Shown: positions 1 through 5,390, numbered from the stretch's first letter. The stretch: 7,537 bases of DNA from JAUWNP01 sp034430655 (GCA_034430655.1 DAOUEC010000193.1:1-7537), one strand, 5' to 3'. Made by a program: numbers and translations. Notes: a model not told the origin generated them from the letters alone.

Positions 1-37
1 TGCCCAGGACGCTGAGAGCTGACCTCTCGGCATGGGC

Positions 38-81
38 ATTTTTAATTGTCGTCGATGTCCATTTCTAATTGTCGCTTGACA
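38..81 (-). mobile_element. IS21-like element terminal repeats (outer end at 81)
   Basis: Two direct repeats lie here, ATTTTTAATTGTCG (38-51) and ATTTCTAATTGTCG (61-74), 13 of 14 bases identical with a 23-bp period. They are followed by a terminus that reads TGTCAAGCGAC on the minus strand, starting at 81. A TGTCAA tip with iterated subterminal AATTGTCG-type boxes is the usual architecture of IS21-family ends, where the boxes bind the transposase. The element would lie to the left and its genes are outside the window. The call rests on end architecture only, because no transposase is visible here. Confidence 0.5.
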
Positions 82-303
82 GGTAAGTTCGTTCTCGAGT
101 TTTCTGATCAGGACAATCCGCAGCCGTATGCCGTAGGAGATAACCAGATAGCTGTATATGATAGCTCACCTCGCTGGCCTCGTTCGCGCTCGGAACGTCT
201 TCTATATCAACAACTGCTAATTCCGGTAAGAGCGGCTATCGCAGCAGGCGCATCTGCTGAACAAGTACTAGCCCTTCTCGAAGATATCCTGTTGAAGCAA
301 TAG
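82..303 (+). pseudogene. 5'-truncated small hypothetical gene
   Basis: The frame is open through the IS end and stops at TAG 301-303. The native part begins after the IS boundary at 81 and gives about 73 residues. I do not recognise the family. The C-terminal half is rich in Ala, Leu and Glu and looks helical (LLIPVRAAIAAGASAEQVL, then LLEDILLKQ). The frame has an ATG at 55 and an ATT at 46, both inside the IS repeats, so any present start would be supplied by the element. I see no convincing ribosome binding site. The gene ends 13 nt before the next one, so the two were probably co-transcribed. The original N-terminus is missing. Confidence 0.45.
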
Positions 304-316
304 GGGGCTTGCAACG

Positions 317-745
317 ATGTCTAAACGGCAAGAGCGCAGTCCAAGGTTCGAGGAAGAAGCTCGACGATATCGCGAACACGCCAAACGTCAGGTCACTGTC
401 TCCGTTTGGGATCGTGATCCGATAAAACAATTCATTCGTCACTTCGGCTGGCTTCAAGTCATCCAAGACTTCGTCGAGCGCCGACGGGAAGCAGGCGTTG
501 ATCGTCCCTTAAGGTATCTAACGATACCTGGTTCCAACGCATCGGATATCGACCTATTGTGGCAAGCCGGACTTCTCACTCGAACAAACGGTGGATTCCC
601 CTATGTAGCGATTTGTGATGAGACAAGCGCTGAGGAGGTGGTAGCCAATCTGGGCAGATTCCTAGTACCTAAACAATCAAATTCTGGTACAAAAAGCAAG
701 GATTTCAAGCCTGAGCTTCCAGGCCACATGCAAGCCCAGGAATAA
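317..745 (+). CDS. hypothetical protein, C-terminus replaced by the adjacent element
   Basis: The start is ATG 317, preceded by AGGGGGC about 9 nt upstream and 13 nt after the previous stop, so this is probably the second gene of a small operon. The N-terminus is charged (ERSPRFEEEARRYREHAKR). A better-structured segment at residues 60-115 reads DRPLRYLTIPGSNASDIDLL, then FPYVAICDETSAEEVVANLG. The 'LTIPG' strand followed by 'ICD' recalls the nucleotide-binding core of a SAM-dependent methyltransferase, but this is only a weak resemblance and I assign no function. From about residue 120 the sequence turns low-complexity. Its last 13 codons lie antisense to the end of the 705-2237 gene, so the true C-terminus was probably lost when that element inserted. 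Confidence 0.5.
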   Translation: MSKRQERSPRFEEEARRYREHAKRQVTVSVWDRDPIKQFIRHFGWLQVIQDFVERRREAGVDRPLRYLTIPGSNASDIDLLWQAGLLTRTNGGFPYVAICDETSAEEVVANLGRFLVPKQSNSGTKSKDFKPELPGHMQAQE

Positions 746-2237
746 TGACCATCTCACGCAGTTTCAAGGCCATCATAACAACCTGACGGCCGAACTCAGT
801 GAGGTAGTATTTGTACCGCCTGCCAACCTTCTTAATCAATCCGTGAACCCGCGATCGCTTGAGCAGCCGACTGATTTGGCCCGAGTTTTTGTGCAGAAGA
901 TGTTGGCGCAGGCCTTTGTTGGTGAAACCGCTGATGAAGAACTCACCGCGCATCAAGAGCCGAAAAAAAGAGGCATCCTCCTCTGAGAGGAGATTGAAGC
1001 CCTTGTACCGGCGGTGGTTTTCCTCCTTGGTTTCAGCCAACCGATGCAGTTTTTGCACGCCGACTTCTGGGGTCTCGACCTCGGAGATGAACTTGAGATA
1101 GCGCCGGTTGGCAGCCAGCAAAGCCTCCTGCAAGGCGGGCAAGCTGTAGATGGTTTTTTTCATCGGTGCCCACTTGGTTGTGGTGGTGCCGTCTCGATGA
1201 TGCACTTGGCGATATTGCTTGAAGAAGGAAACATCTACCGTAGTGGTTTCAAGGCGTAAGATAATGTAGAACTTGTCATACATCTTGATCGAGACTGGGC
1301 CCATGTGGTGCTTGATGCGGGTGCCTAGCCAACGCTCATTGAAGCGGTTGCCCATCTCTCCTTGGTAGTTGCCATGCATTTTGCGACCCAAGAACGTGGC
1401 AATATCGGCTGGTTTGACAGCCTGGATTAGGGTTTCCAAGAGATGAGGGTAAAAAGCTTGCAAGGTCTGTTGGCATTTGAAGACCAAATCGGTGGCATAC
1501 TCGGCTTGCGAGATACTCCAACTGTACTGCAATCCCAAGTCTGCGACTACCGGGCAATACTGTTGAGCGATACTATTCAGTTTGGCATGCAACTGCTCGA
1601 CATCGAGTTGGGCTGCCAGTTGATTGACCGTGCCGAAATCGGCAATTTCAAGAAACGCATTGTCGTACTGCTCAAAGGCGATGCCATGTTGTTTCAATTG
1701 GTTGGCTAACCAGTTGTGCCCATTGAAGTAGAACTGCAAGCGGAAGGGACACCAAGTTGGAACCCGTAAATAGCATAGCCCCAGCTCTTCATCAATAAAG
1801 TAGAAATAGTAGTGGAGACACTTGCCGAACCTGCTTTTCACATAGGTCTTGTGTGTTTGCTTATTATGCCATGGTTGGTAAGCTGTACATGTCTCCATCG
1901 CGGAGAAGATATGCACTAATCCTGGATGGTCACCACGAGTTTCCAGGATCTTCCGGATGCGATCTTGCTTGCGAAACTGCTTGCTTTTCCTGATAAACTC
2001 GATTTCCAGATCGTGTTCCTTGGCCACGGCTTCTGCATTGGCTCGAATGGTATCACGTAGAGGTTTTGCAAACATTGGGTAATCGAAGATGCGAATATTG
2101 TGAGCGTATAGATATCCGGTCATCCCCTTGGCGTAACAGAATGGATGTACATTGCCGGTGATAATGATGCGGTCGTAGCAGTTCAAAACGCCATGCAAAT
2201 CCGCACTGTACTTTTCAGATAGAAGTTTGGTTGCCAT
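705..2237 (-). CDS. 510-aa protein of unknown function with C-terminal winged helix, probably mobile
   Basis: I recognise a recurring, often multicopy bacterial family that is commonly labelled 'hypothetical' or 'MarR-like' because of its C-terminus. Its biochemical role is not known to me. Conserved-looking blocks are LHGVLNCYDRIIITG (14-28), GKCLHYYFYFIDEELGLCYL (138-157), PFRLQFYFNGHNWLA (164-178), WSISQAEYATDLVFK (240-254), IKHHMGPVSIKMYDK (308-322), ETTTVDVSFFK (330-340) and YKGFNLLSEEDASFF (411-425). A winged helix follows at about 450-490 (QISRLLKRSRVHGLIKKVG, with the wing RRYKYYL). No classic DDE, HUH, tyrosine- or serine-recombinase motif is evident. The start ATG 2235-2237 is supported by AAGGAG 7 nt upstream. 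The gene looks intact. A nuclease or transposase role is inference from mobility alone. Confidence 0.75.
   Translation of the reverse strand: MATKLLSEKYSADLHGVLNCYDRIIITGNVHPFCYAKGMTGYLYAHNIRIFDYPMFAKPLRDTIRANAEAVAKEHDLEIEFIRKSKQFRKQDRIRKILETRGDHPGLVHIFSAMETCTAYQPWHNKQTHKTYVKSRFGKCLHYYFYFIDEELGLCYLRVPTWCPFRLQFYFNGHNWLANQLKQHGIAFEQYDNAFLEIADFGTVNQLAAQLDVEQLHAKLNSIAQQYCPVVADLGLQYSWSISQAEYATDLVFKCQQTLQAFYPHLLETLIQAVKPADIATFLGRKMHGNYQGEMGNRFNERWLGTRIKHHMGPVSIKMYDKFYIILRLETTTVDVSFFKQYRQVHHRDGTTTTKWAPMKKTIYSLPALQEALLAANRRYLKFISEVETPEVGVQKLHRLAETKEENHRRYKGFNLLSEEDASFFRLLMRGEFFISGFTNKGLRQHLLHKNSGQISRLLKRSRVHGLIKKVGRRYKYYLTEFGRQVVMMALKLREMVIIPGLACGLEAQA
709..724. repeat. small hairpin at the left edge of the 510-aa gene element
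   Basis: GCCTG (709-713) and CAGGC (720-724) form a perfect 5-bp stem around a 6-nt loop, in the last codons of the 510-aa gene. It may be chance, but a comparable hairpin lies at the opposite edge of the element. Confidence 0.25.
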
Positions 2238-2272
2238 TGCTCAACTCCTTGCAAACAGTTCGGGTTGAGCAA
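2237..2272 (-). promoter_or_regulatory. inverted repeat sequestering the start codon of the 510-aa gene
   Basis: TTGCTCAAC (2237-2245) and GTTGAGCAA (2264-2272) are perfect 9-bp inverted arms 18 nt apart. In a minus-strand transcript the downstream arm contains the last base of the AAGGAG Shine-Dalgarno and the A of the AUG. If both arms are transcribed, the ribosome site would be tied up in the stem. The predicted start from the gene's own promoter (about 2265) would leave out nearly all of the upstream arm, so only read-through RNA would fold. This is the logic known for IS10 and IS50 read-through protection; applying it here is inference. Confidence 0.5.
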
Positions 2273-2300
2273 ATATAGCCTACTACTTCATTCAGCACAA
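2272..2300 (-). promoter_or_regulatory. sigma70-like promoter of the 510-aa gene
   Basis: On the minus strand TTGTGC (2295-2300) and TATATT (2272-2277) are separated by 17 bp. The -10 matches consensus at 5 of 6 positions and the -35 at 3 of 6. The predicted start near 2265 gives a leader of about 28 nt to the ATG. Confidence 0.4.
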
Positions 2301-2318
2301 GTTAAAACCTGTTTGGTT

Positions 2319-2331
2319 CTGGCTTTGCCAG
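2319..2331. repeat. hairpin at the right edge of the 510-aa gene element
   Basis: CTGGC TTT GCCAG is a perfect 5-bp stem with a 3-nt loop. AACCTG (2306-2311) and CAGGTT (2329-2334) form a competing outer pairing. It sits just before the FHA coding frame resumes, so it probably belongs to the element's end rather than to the FHA gene. Confidence 0.3.
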
Positions 2332-2338
2332 GTTAGGA

Positions 2339-2770
2339 GTACGTCGCGGCGAAAAGGCGAGAAAGAGCCTCGAACTGACCACCGATAGCGGTCAAGCGGT
2401 ACCTCCGGCCACGCTTCTTATCACCTCGACCGGTGGAAACGTACTGTGCTTTGACCTGACAGCGTCGTCGCTGCGCGTGGGACGGGCGCACGACAACGAC
2501 CTGGTCGTCACAACCGCTATGGTGGGGTGGGACACCGTATCGCGCCATCACGCCCGGCTGTACTACAATAACCATCGAGGCCGCTGGGTGGTGAAGGACG
2601 AGGGCTCCAGTAACGGCACCTACGTCGATGGCGTGAGGACCGGCCACAACGTCTGCAAGATGGTGTTCGAGTTGCCTTCGACGGTGTGGAGACAGTGTTT
2701 TGGCAGGCGGCATAGGGGCTGGGAGGAGAGACTGTGGGACCACGATGCAAACGCAAATGGAGGGAAATGA
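2339..2770 (+). pseudogene. FHA-domain protein fragment, truncated at both ends
   Basis: FHA domains bind phosphothreonine peptides in Ser/Thr kinase signalling. The frame is open from 2306 to the stop at 2768-2770. It shows the hallmark order: LRVGRAHDNDLVV (strand with the conserved GR), VSRHHARL (the SxxH signature) and DEGSSNGTYVDGVR (the NG-containing loop). The Arg, Ser/Arg and Asn contacts to phosphothreonine are therefore all present. The usual closing strands after 'G..V.. GD.I.LG' are absent. After about 2660 the sequence becomes CKMVFELPSTVWRQ and looks non-native. Upstream, sequence before about 2339 belongs to the neighbouring element, so the start is lost. A GTG at 2477 is in frame but would drop the first strand. 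Probably not functional. Confidence 0.65.
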
Positions 2771-3012
2771 GCCGAGCAGCAACAATGGTGCTGGTGGTGG
2801 GGCTGGCCCTCGCGGTAGCCTCGCCAGCCTTCGCGCAGGAATGTGAATCAGGGGATGCAGGCCTCGACGTGGTGTGGCCGGCCTTCGCCGACCAGGCCAC
2901 CCAGATCGCCCAATCCCTGGGGCTCGCGGACGAACAACTGCCCGGCGTCTGGCTGCGCAAGCAGGCGTTTCTCGCCCGAGCGGGGAGAACCGGGAGAAGA
3001 GGTACAAGCTAA
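2767..3012 (+). CDS. short secreted hypothetical protein (signal peptide)
   Basis: I do not recognise the family. ATG 2767 follows GGAGGG at a spacing of 2-3 nt, which is rather close. The protein has 81 residues. A typical Sec signal peptide occupies residues 1-23: a short basic N-terminus (MSR), a hydrophobic core (MVLVVGLALAVA) and SPAFA before the likely cleavage. The mature part begins QECESGDAGLD and runs through LADEQLPGVWLRKQ to an arginine- and glycine-rich end (ARAGRTGRRGTS) that does not look like a natural domain end. An in-frame ATG at 2734 would add 11 charged residues before the signal peptide and is less likely. The C-terminus may be cut by the transposase fragment that starts right after the stop. 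Confidence 0.45.
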   Translation: MSRAATMVLVVGLALAVASPAFAQECESGDAGLDVVWPAFADQATQIAQSLGLADEQLPGVWLRKQAFLARAGRTGRRGTS

Positions 3013-3684
3013 ATGACTGGACGAGGGGAGATTCCGCGCCGCATCAAGAAGAAAAGGATGGGCTTCAAGGGGTTGTCCATGCGCGAGCTCTTGATCGTAT
3101 GCCTGGGGTTGCCCCTGGCCCAGTTCGGCCAGGACCTGGCCCGCAGCCCCGACGCTGAGGTGATCCGAGACGCGGTGGGGATCGTGACGTTGTTCGGGCA
3201 GTGTATGCTACGGCGCAAGGCTGGCTTGCAGAATCTTCACAACAGCGTCAATGACCTGTTTGAAAGGGGCGGGCTTCAGAGTACCAATGGCGACTACAGG
3301 GCATTGCGGCCCAAGTCGCGTCGTCCCAAGCAGATCACCTTTCGTGTGCCGGACACAGTAGTCGGGATCATCTTCACTTTGCGGCATCAGTTGGGTTGGG
3401 GTGGGCATCGCATCGCCGCCGAATTGAAGACATGTGGGATTGCCAAGGTCAGCGGCAGGACAGTCTACAAGATATTCGATCGGCTGGGCTTGCCGGTCAA
3501 GATCTACGCGCTGAAGGGCAAAACGGGTGTGTCCGCTAAAGCTCTCGCCAAACCGTTCGGCCGCACAGTCGTGAGCTTTCAGAACAGATCCGCCGCAGCA
3601 TCTGTGAAGGACTGTCGTACAAGCTGGCGAAGGTTTTTTTCGCGAATGTCTTCCATCTCATTTAAGTCGGTTGACTCCCATTGA
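3013..3684 (+). pseudogene. integrase-type (IS481-like) transposase, N-terminal part only
   Basis: Recognisable sequence runs from about residue 23 to residue 172. The best part is IIFTLRHQLGWGGHRIAAEL, then GIAKVSGRTVYKIFDRLGLP. This is the helix-turn-helix segment that precedes the rve (DDE) catalytic core in IS481/IS3-like transposases, ending in the basic linker KIYALKGK. The catalytic core is absent: after about 3530 the frame runs into unrelated sequence and stops at 3682-3684. The start is uncertain. ATG 3013 touches the previous stop, while ATG 3079 has a good AAGGGG 6 nt upstream and begins MRELLIVCLGLPLAQFG, so it is preferred. Without the catalytic residues it cannot transpose on its own. 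Confidence 0.55.
3540..3665 (+). pseudogene. transposase C-terminal tail remnant
   Basis: In the frame next to the preceding fragment, a 41-codon stretch ending at TAA 3663-3665 reads SRELSEQIRRSICEGLSYKL followed by AKVFFANVFHLI. The amphipathic helix and the aromatic Phe-Ala-Asn-Val-Phe ending resemble the extreme C-terminus of a DDE transposase. The family cannot be told from this length. It lies directly against the break of the integrase-type fragment, suggesting a second element fused there by deletion. Confidence 0.25.
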
Positions 3685-3743
3685 AAGCCTATGCCCGGTC
3701 GTGAATTCTGTCGTAACGGTTGCGCAATCAGAAGGCACATGTT

Positions 3744-4487
3744 TCATGAAGGCTCGAATTTGAACAGATGCAAAGCCAACTGAACAGCTACCAGGCCAGA
3801 CAAGCAAATAACAGTCCCAGCAAATGGGCCATCCTCGTCGAAGATCAAGGTGTGACCGAGGTCATTGCGCACCCAACGTGCACGGGCATGGGAGACAGTG
3901 CGCACCAATGTTTTGACCTGGCCAAGAGCACTGGTGAAGTTGTGATTGACTTGGCGCAGCAAGTCTCTGACCCAGGCGGCAGCCCAGCGGACAAAGTTGG
4001 CTCCGAACAGAGCAAACTGTTCTTGGAGTCGCATCCCGATAGGCGACCGCACCAGATGGCGCTTCAGGGTGAACACCCCCTTTCCCTCTTTGATGCCTGC
4101 TTCGATGGTTTGACGGGCATTGTATTGCGCGAACCACTCTGGCAGCGGTGGAGGCGGGGTTTCGTCGTAGTAGAGCAGAGCAGTGTAGCGCGTTTCCTCT
4201 GGCAGGTGATAGCGCACCAGCATAGCTTGAAGTGGATAAGGACAATCATTGTGGGAATAGTCTCCCATATACACCGCATCGGCATTACGTCCGACGCGGG
4301 TCCATTTTGTCTTGGACGAGACACGCCGCCGCAGGCTGTCGGCTGTGCTGCCGTGATGGGCTTTGGTTCGCACAGTGTAACCCATTTCGATCAGCCAAGC
4401 CAGATTGAGGCCAGTGGTGGCGGTAGGCCGCTCTGTCCCCAGCGTGATACGCTCACGGAGATTCGGAGGACTGAGCAGGCTCCAGAA
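3744..4487 (-). pseudogene. IS4-like transposase, C-terminal half
   Basis: Counting from ATG 4383-4385, the fragment contains YNARQTIEAGIKEGKG with Tyr88, Arg91, Glu95 and Lys102. This is the Y-(2)-R-(3)-E-(6)-K signature of the IS4 family, and Glu95 is the third acidic catalytic residue. The open frame continues upstream past that ATG (ERITLGTERPTATTGLNLAW) to about 4487, then hits a stop at 4509-4511. The N-terminal part with the two catalytic aspartates is missing. About 247 residues remain of an expected 400 or more. Downstream comes a hydrophobic segment (FALFGANFVRWAAAWVRDLL) and the end LHLFKFEPS. The break lies beside the hairpin at 4493-4532. Not active. Confidence 0.7.
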
Positions 4488-4492
4488 ACCGA

Positions 4493-4532
4493 AGACCGCA
4501 GGGCTACCCTAATTAGGATAGCCCTGCGGTCT
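4493..4532 (-). terminator. 14-bp-stem hairpin, probable terminator of the tRNA unit
   Basis: AGACCGCAGGGCTA (4493-4506) pairs perfectly with TAGCCCTGCGGTCT (4519-4532). The 12-nt centre itself contains the palindrome CCTAATTAGG, so the whole is almost a 40-bp palindrome. It sits 13 nt beyond the tRNA 3' end on the minus strand. The sequence after it (TCGGTTTCTGG) has only a poor U-tract, possibly because the IS4-like fragment begins there. Confidence 0.5.
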
Positions 4533-4547
4533 AGAGTACCGTCTAGG

Positions 4548-4590
4548 TAGCGGGGCCAGGATTCGAACCTGGGACCTCCGGGTTATGAGC
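4548..4590 (-). tRNA. tRNA-Met (CAU), 3' half only
   Basis: On the minus strand the following tRNA parts appear in order: anticodon loop CTCATAA with CAU (complement of 4585-4587), 3' anticodon stem CCCGG, variable loop AGGTC, a perfect T arm (CCAGG, loop TTCGAAT, CCTGG), 3' acceptor strand CCCCGCT and discriminator A. The next bases are CCT rather than CCA. The CCC start of the stem is compatible with the three G:C pairs of initiator tRNA. Sequence upstream of GCTCATAA has no 5' acceptor AGCGGGG, no D arm and no CCGGG stem strand, so it cannot form a normal tRNA. It is either a deletion remnant or the distal attachment copy left by an element integrated in a tRNA-Met gene. Confidence 0.65.
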
Positions 4591-4622
4591 TCCAATCCTA
4601 GTACGTATACTCTGGACTGTTG

Positions 4623-4644
4623 GGCCACCCATTTTAGGGTGGCC
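4623..4644 (-). repeat. 8-bp perfect hairpin upstream of the tRNA half
   Basis: GGCCACCC (4623-4630) and GGGTGGCC (4637-4644) pair perfectly around a 6-nt loop. It lies between the consensus promoter and the tRNA 3' half and would be part of that transcript. It lacks a U-tract on either strand, so a terminator is not the obvious reading. Confidence 0.4.
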
Positions 4645-4652
4645 TTACGCTC

Positions 4653-4823
4653 TCAGGTTTCTAAGAACCCAGCGTACCACGATACAGTGCGCAGATTATA
4701 CAAGAGAAGGCTCCACTTGTCAAACGCGCGTTCGTTGTCTAACAGTTCCAGGTGGCTCAGTTCGTCGAGGTGTATCAGAGACCTGACGTTGCAGACGATG
4801 TCGAGGGGGGATCTACTCGTCAC
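4653..4823 (-). pseudogene. PIN-type (DUF3368-like) toxin remnant
   Basis: GTG 4821-4823 lies inside the end of the antitoxin gene, in another frame, with an 11-nt overlap typical of TA operons. The 56-codon frame begins MTSRSPLDIVCNVRSLIHL, then DELSHLELLDNE. The block IVCN..SLI.L....HLELL matches the first strand and helix of VapC-like/DUF3368 PIN toxins, usually written V(V/I)CNTSPLI(Y/H)L. After about 4733 the sequence is no longer PIN-like and coincides with the consensus promoter at 4695-4723. The remaining acidic catalytic residues of the PIN fold are lost, so no nuclease can be made. The substitution of Arg for the usual Pro region (RSLI) also suggests decay. Confidence 0.5.
4695..4723 (-). 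promoter_or_regulatory. consensus sigma70 promoter reading toward the tRNA half
   Basis: On the minus strand TTGACA (complement of 4718-4723), a 17-bp spacer and TATAAT (complement of 4695-4700) are a perfect match to the E. coli-type consensus in both boxes and spacing. Predicted start is near 4688. Promoters this strong are typical of stable-RNA genes, which fits the tRNA remnant about 100 bp downstream. It lies inside the out-of-frame remains of the toxin gene. Confidence 0.7.
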
Positions 4824-5022
4824 CGTGTAGACCCCACTCTACATCCTCCCTTATGAAACGCTCCACCAACTCGGCGCGATGGAGCTCGACAAACCGACGC
4901 AAGGCATTCAGCATCAGCCCGTCCAGATCACGAAACCAACCTGCTTCAACCAGCGTCTGCATTTCGGCCAGCAAGCGGACCGGCACGTCTGTCTGGATCG
5001 TCGCCGTTTGGACTTTGCCCAT
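4813..5022 (-). CDS. RHH/CopG-like antitoxin of a type II TA pair
   Basis: This 69-residue acidic protein looks intact. The N-terminal strand TATIQTDVPVRLLAEMQTLV (6-25) is followed by the helices GWFRDLDGLMLNALRRFVEL, giving the ribbon-helix-helix shape that dimerises and binds the operator of its own operon. The C-terminal ERFIREDVEWGLHGDE is the usual toxin-contacting tail of antitoxins that pair with PIN/DUF3368 toxins. The toxin gene follows with an 11-nt overlap but is broken. A GGGGG tract lies 5-6 nt before the ATG. Without its partner it is an orphan antitoxin, possibly kept for neutralising a related toxin elsewhere. Family placement is from sequence feel, not a search. Confidence 0.7.
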   Translation of the reverse strand: MGKVQTATIQTDVPVRLLAEMQTLVEAGWFRDLDGLMLNALRRFVELHRAELVERFIREDVEWGLHGDE

Positions 5023-5082
5023 CAGGCCCCCATTCCGTTTCCAACCACGGTCTCGATCCGATTAGCCAATGCGATCAGAGTC

Positions 5083-5111
5083 ATTATGCCTTGAAGCGGG
5101 ACAGAGGGCAA
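5083..5111 (-). promoter_or_regulatory. putative promoter of the antitoxin gene
   Basis: On the minus strand TTGCCC (5106-5111) and CATAAT (5083-5088) are separated by 17 bp, about 60 bp upstream of the antitoxin ATG. The -10 matches 5 of 6 and the -35 matches 4 of 6 consensus positions. An operator for the antitoxin would be expected here, but I see no clear palindrome. Confidence 0.35.
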
Positions 5112-5354
5112 GGTATAAGAACACCAATACTCAATCTGCGCAGTTCCCTCCAATTATGACCATGAGCCGCTTCCCCGCGCACAGCTGGCTCACGTCGAAG
5201 TACCACACCCGGCAAGACCGAGGCGAGGAGAGGGCGACTCGGCAGGGATGATGGCCCATCGGATATCTGCTCGCGGGTCGGATGGCTCGCAGGACGTGCT
5301 GGACACGCTGGACCCGACGTTGCTGGCGGAGGTCGGCGCGTAGACAGATGCCTG
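5112..5354. other. gene-poor stretch, nothing recognised
   Basis: No recognisable gene, RNA or repeat is seen. A 30-codon plus-strand frame (ATG 5251, stop 5341-5343, reading MAHRISARGSDGSQDVLDTL at its start) has GC-rich third positions and may be the end of a lost gene, but it is too short to call. Confidence 0.3.
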
Positions 5355-5390
5355 ATGTGGAACGTGGCGTGGAGGGGACTGGAGAAGCTG

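Larger units (their letters stand above)
705..2331 (-). mobile_element. candidate undescribed mobile element with one 510-aa gene
   Basis: A single long gene with its own promoter and leader lies exactly between two broken genes: the hypothetical gene that loses its C-terminus near 690 and an FHA gene that loses its N-terminus near 2335. Flanks broken on both sides imply insertion, or an insertion followed by deletion. No obvious terminal inverted repeat or target duplication was found by eye. Each edge carries a short hairpin: GCCTG/CAGGC at 709-724, inside the gene's last codons, and CTGGC/GCCAG at 2319-2331. Both outer boundaries are approximate. Left and right flanks are unrelated genes, so the insertion site cannot be reconstructed from this window alone. 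Confidence 0.45.

Noticed and set aside
660..2345. Terminal inverted repeats or target duplication around the 510-aa gene
   Set aside because: Comparing both flanks by eye gave only short, chance-level matches.
2333..3007. 224-codon minus-strand frame opposite the FHA and signal-peptide genes
   Set aside because: The translation is rich in Pro, Arg and Ala with no motifs, as expected for the antisense of GC-rich coding DNA.
3768..4550. 260-codon plus-strand open frame opposite the IS4-like fragment
   Set aside because: The minus strand carries the YREK signature in good order; the plus-strand translation has no domain character and is an antisense shadow.
4545..4650. Complete tRNA gene on the minus strand
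   Set aside because: No 5' acceptor strand, D arm or 5' anticodon-stem strand pairs with the good 3' half.
4545..4690. Group I intron interrupting tRNA-fMet
   Set aside because: Only about 100 nt separate the promoter start from the 3' half, too short for such an intron, and no 5' exon is present.
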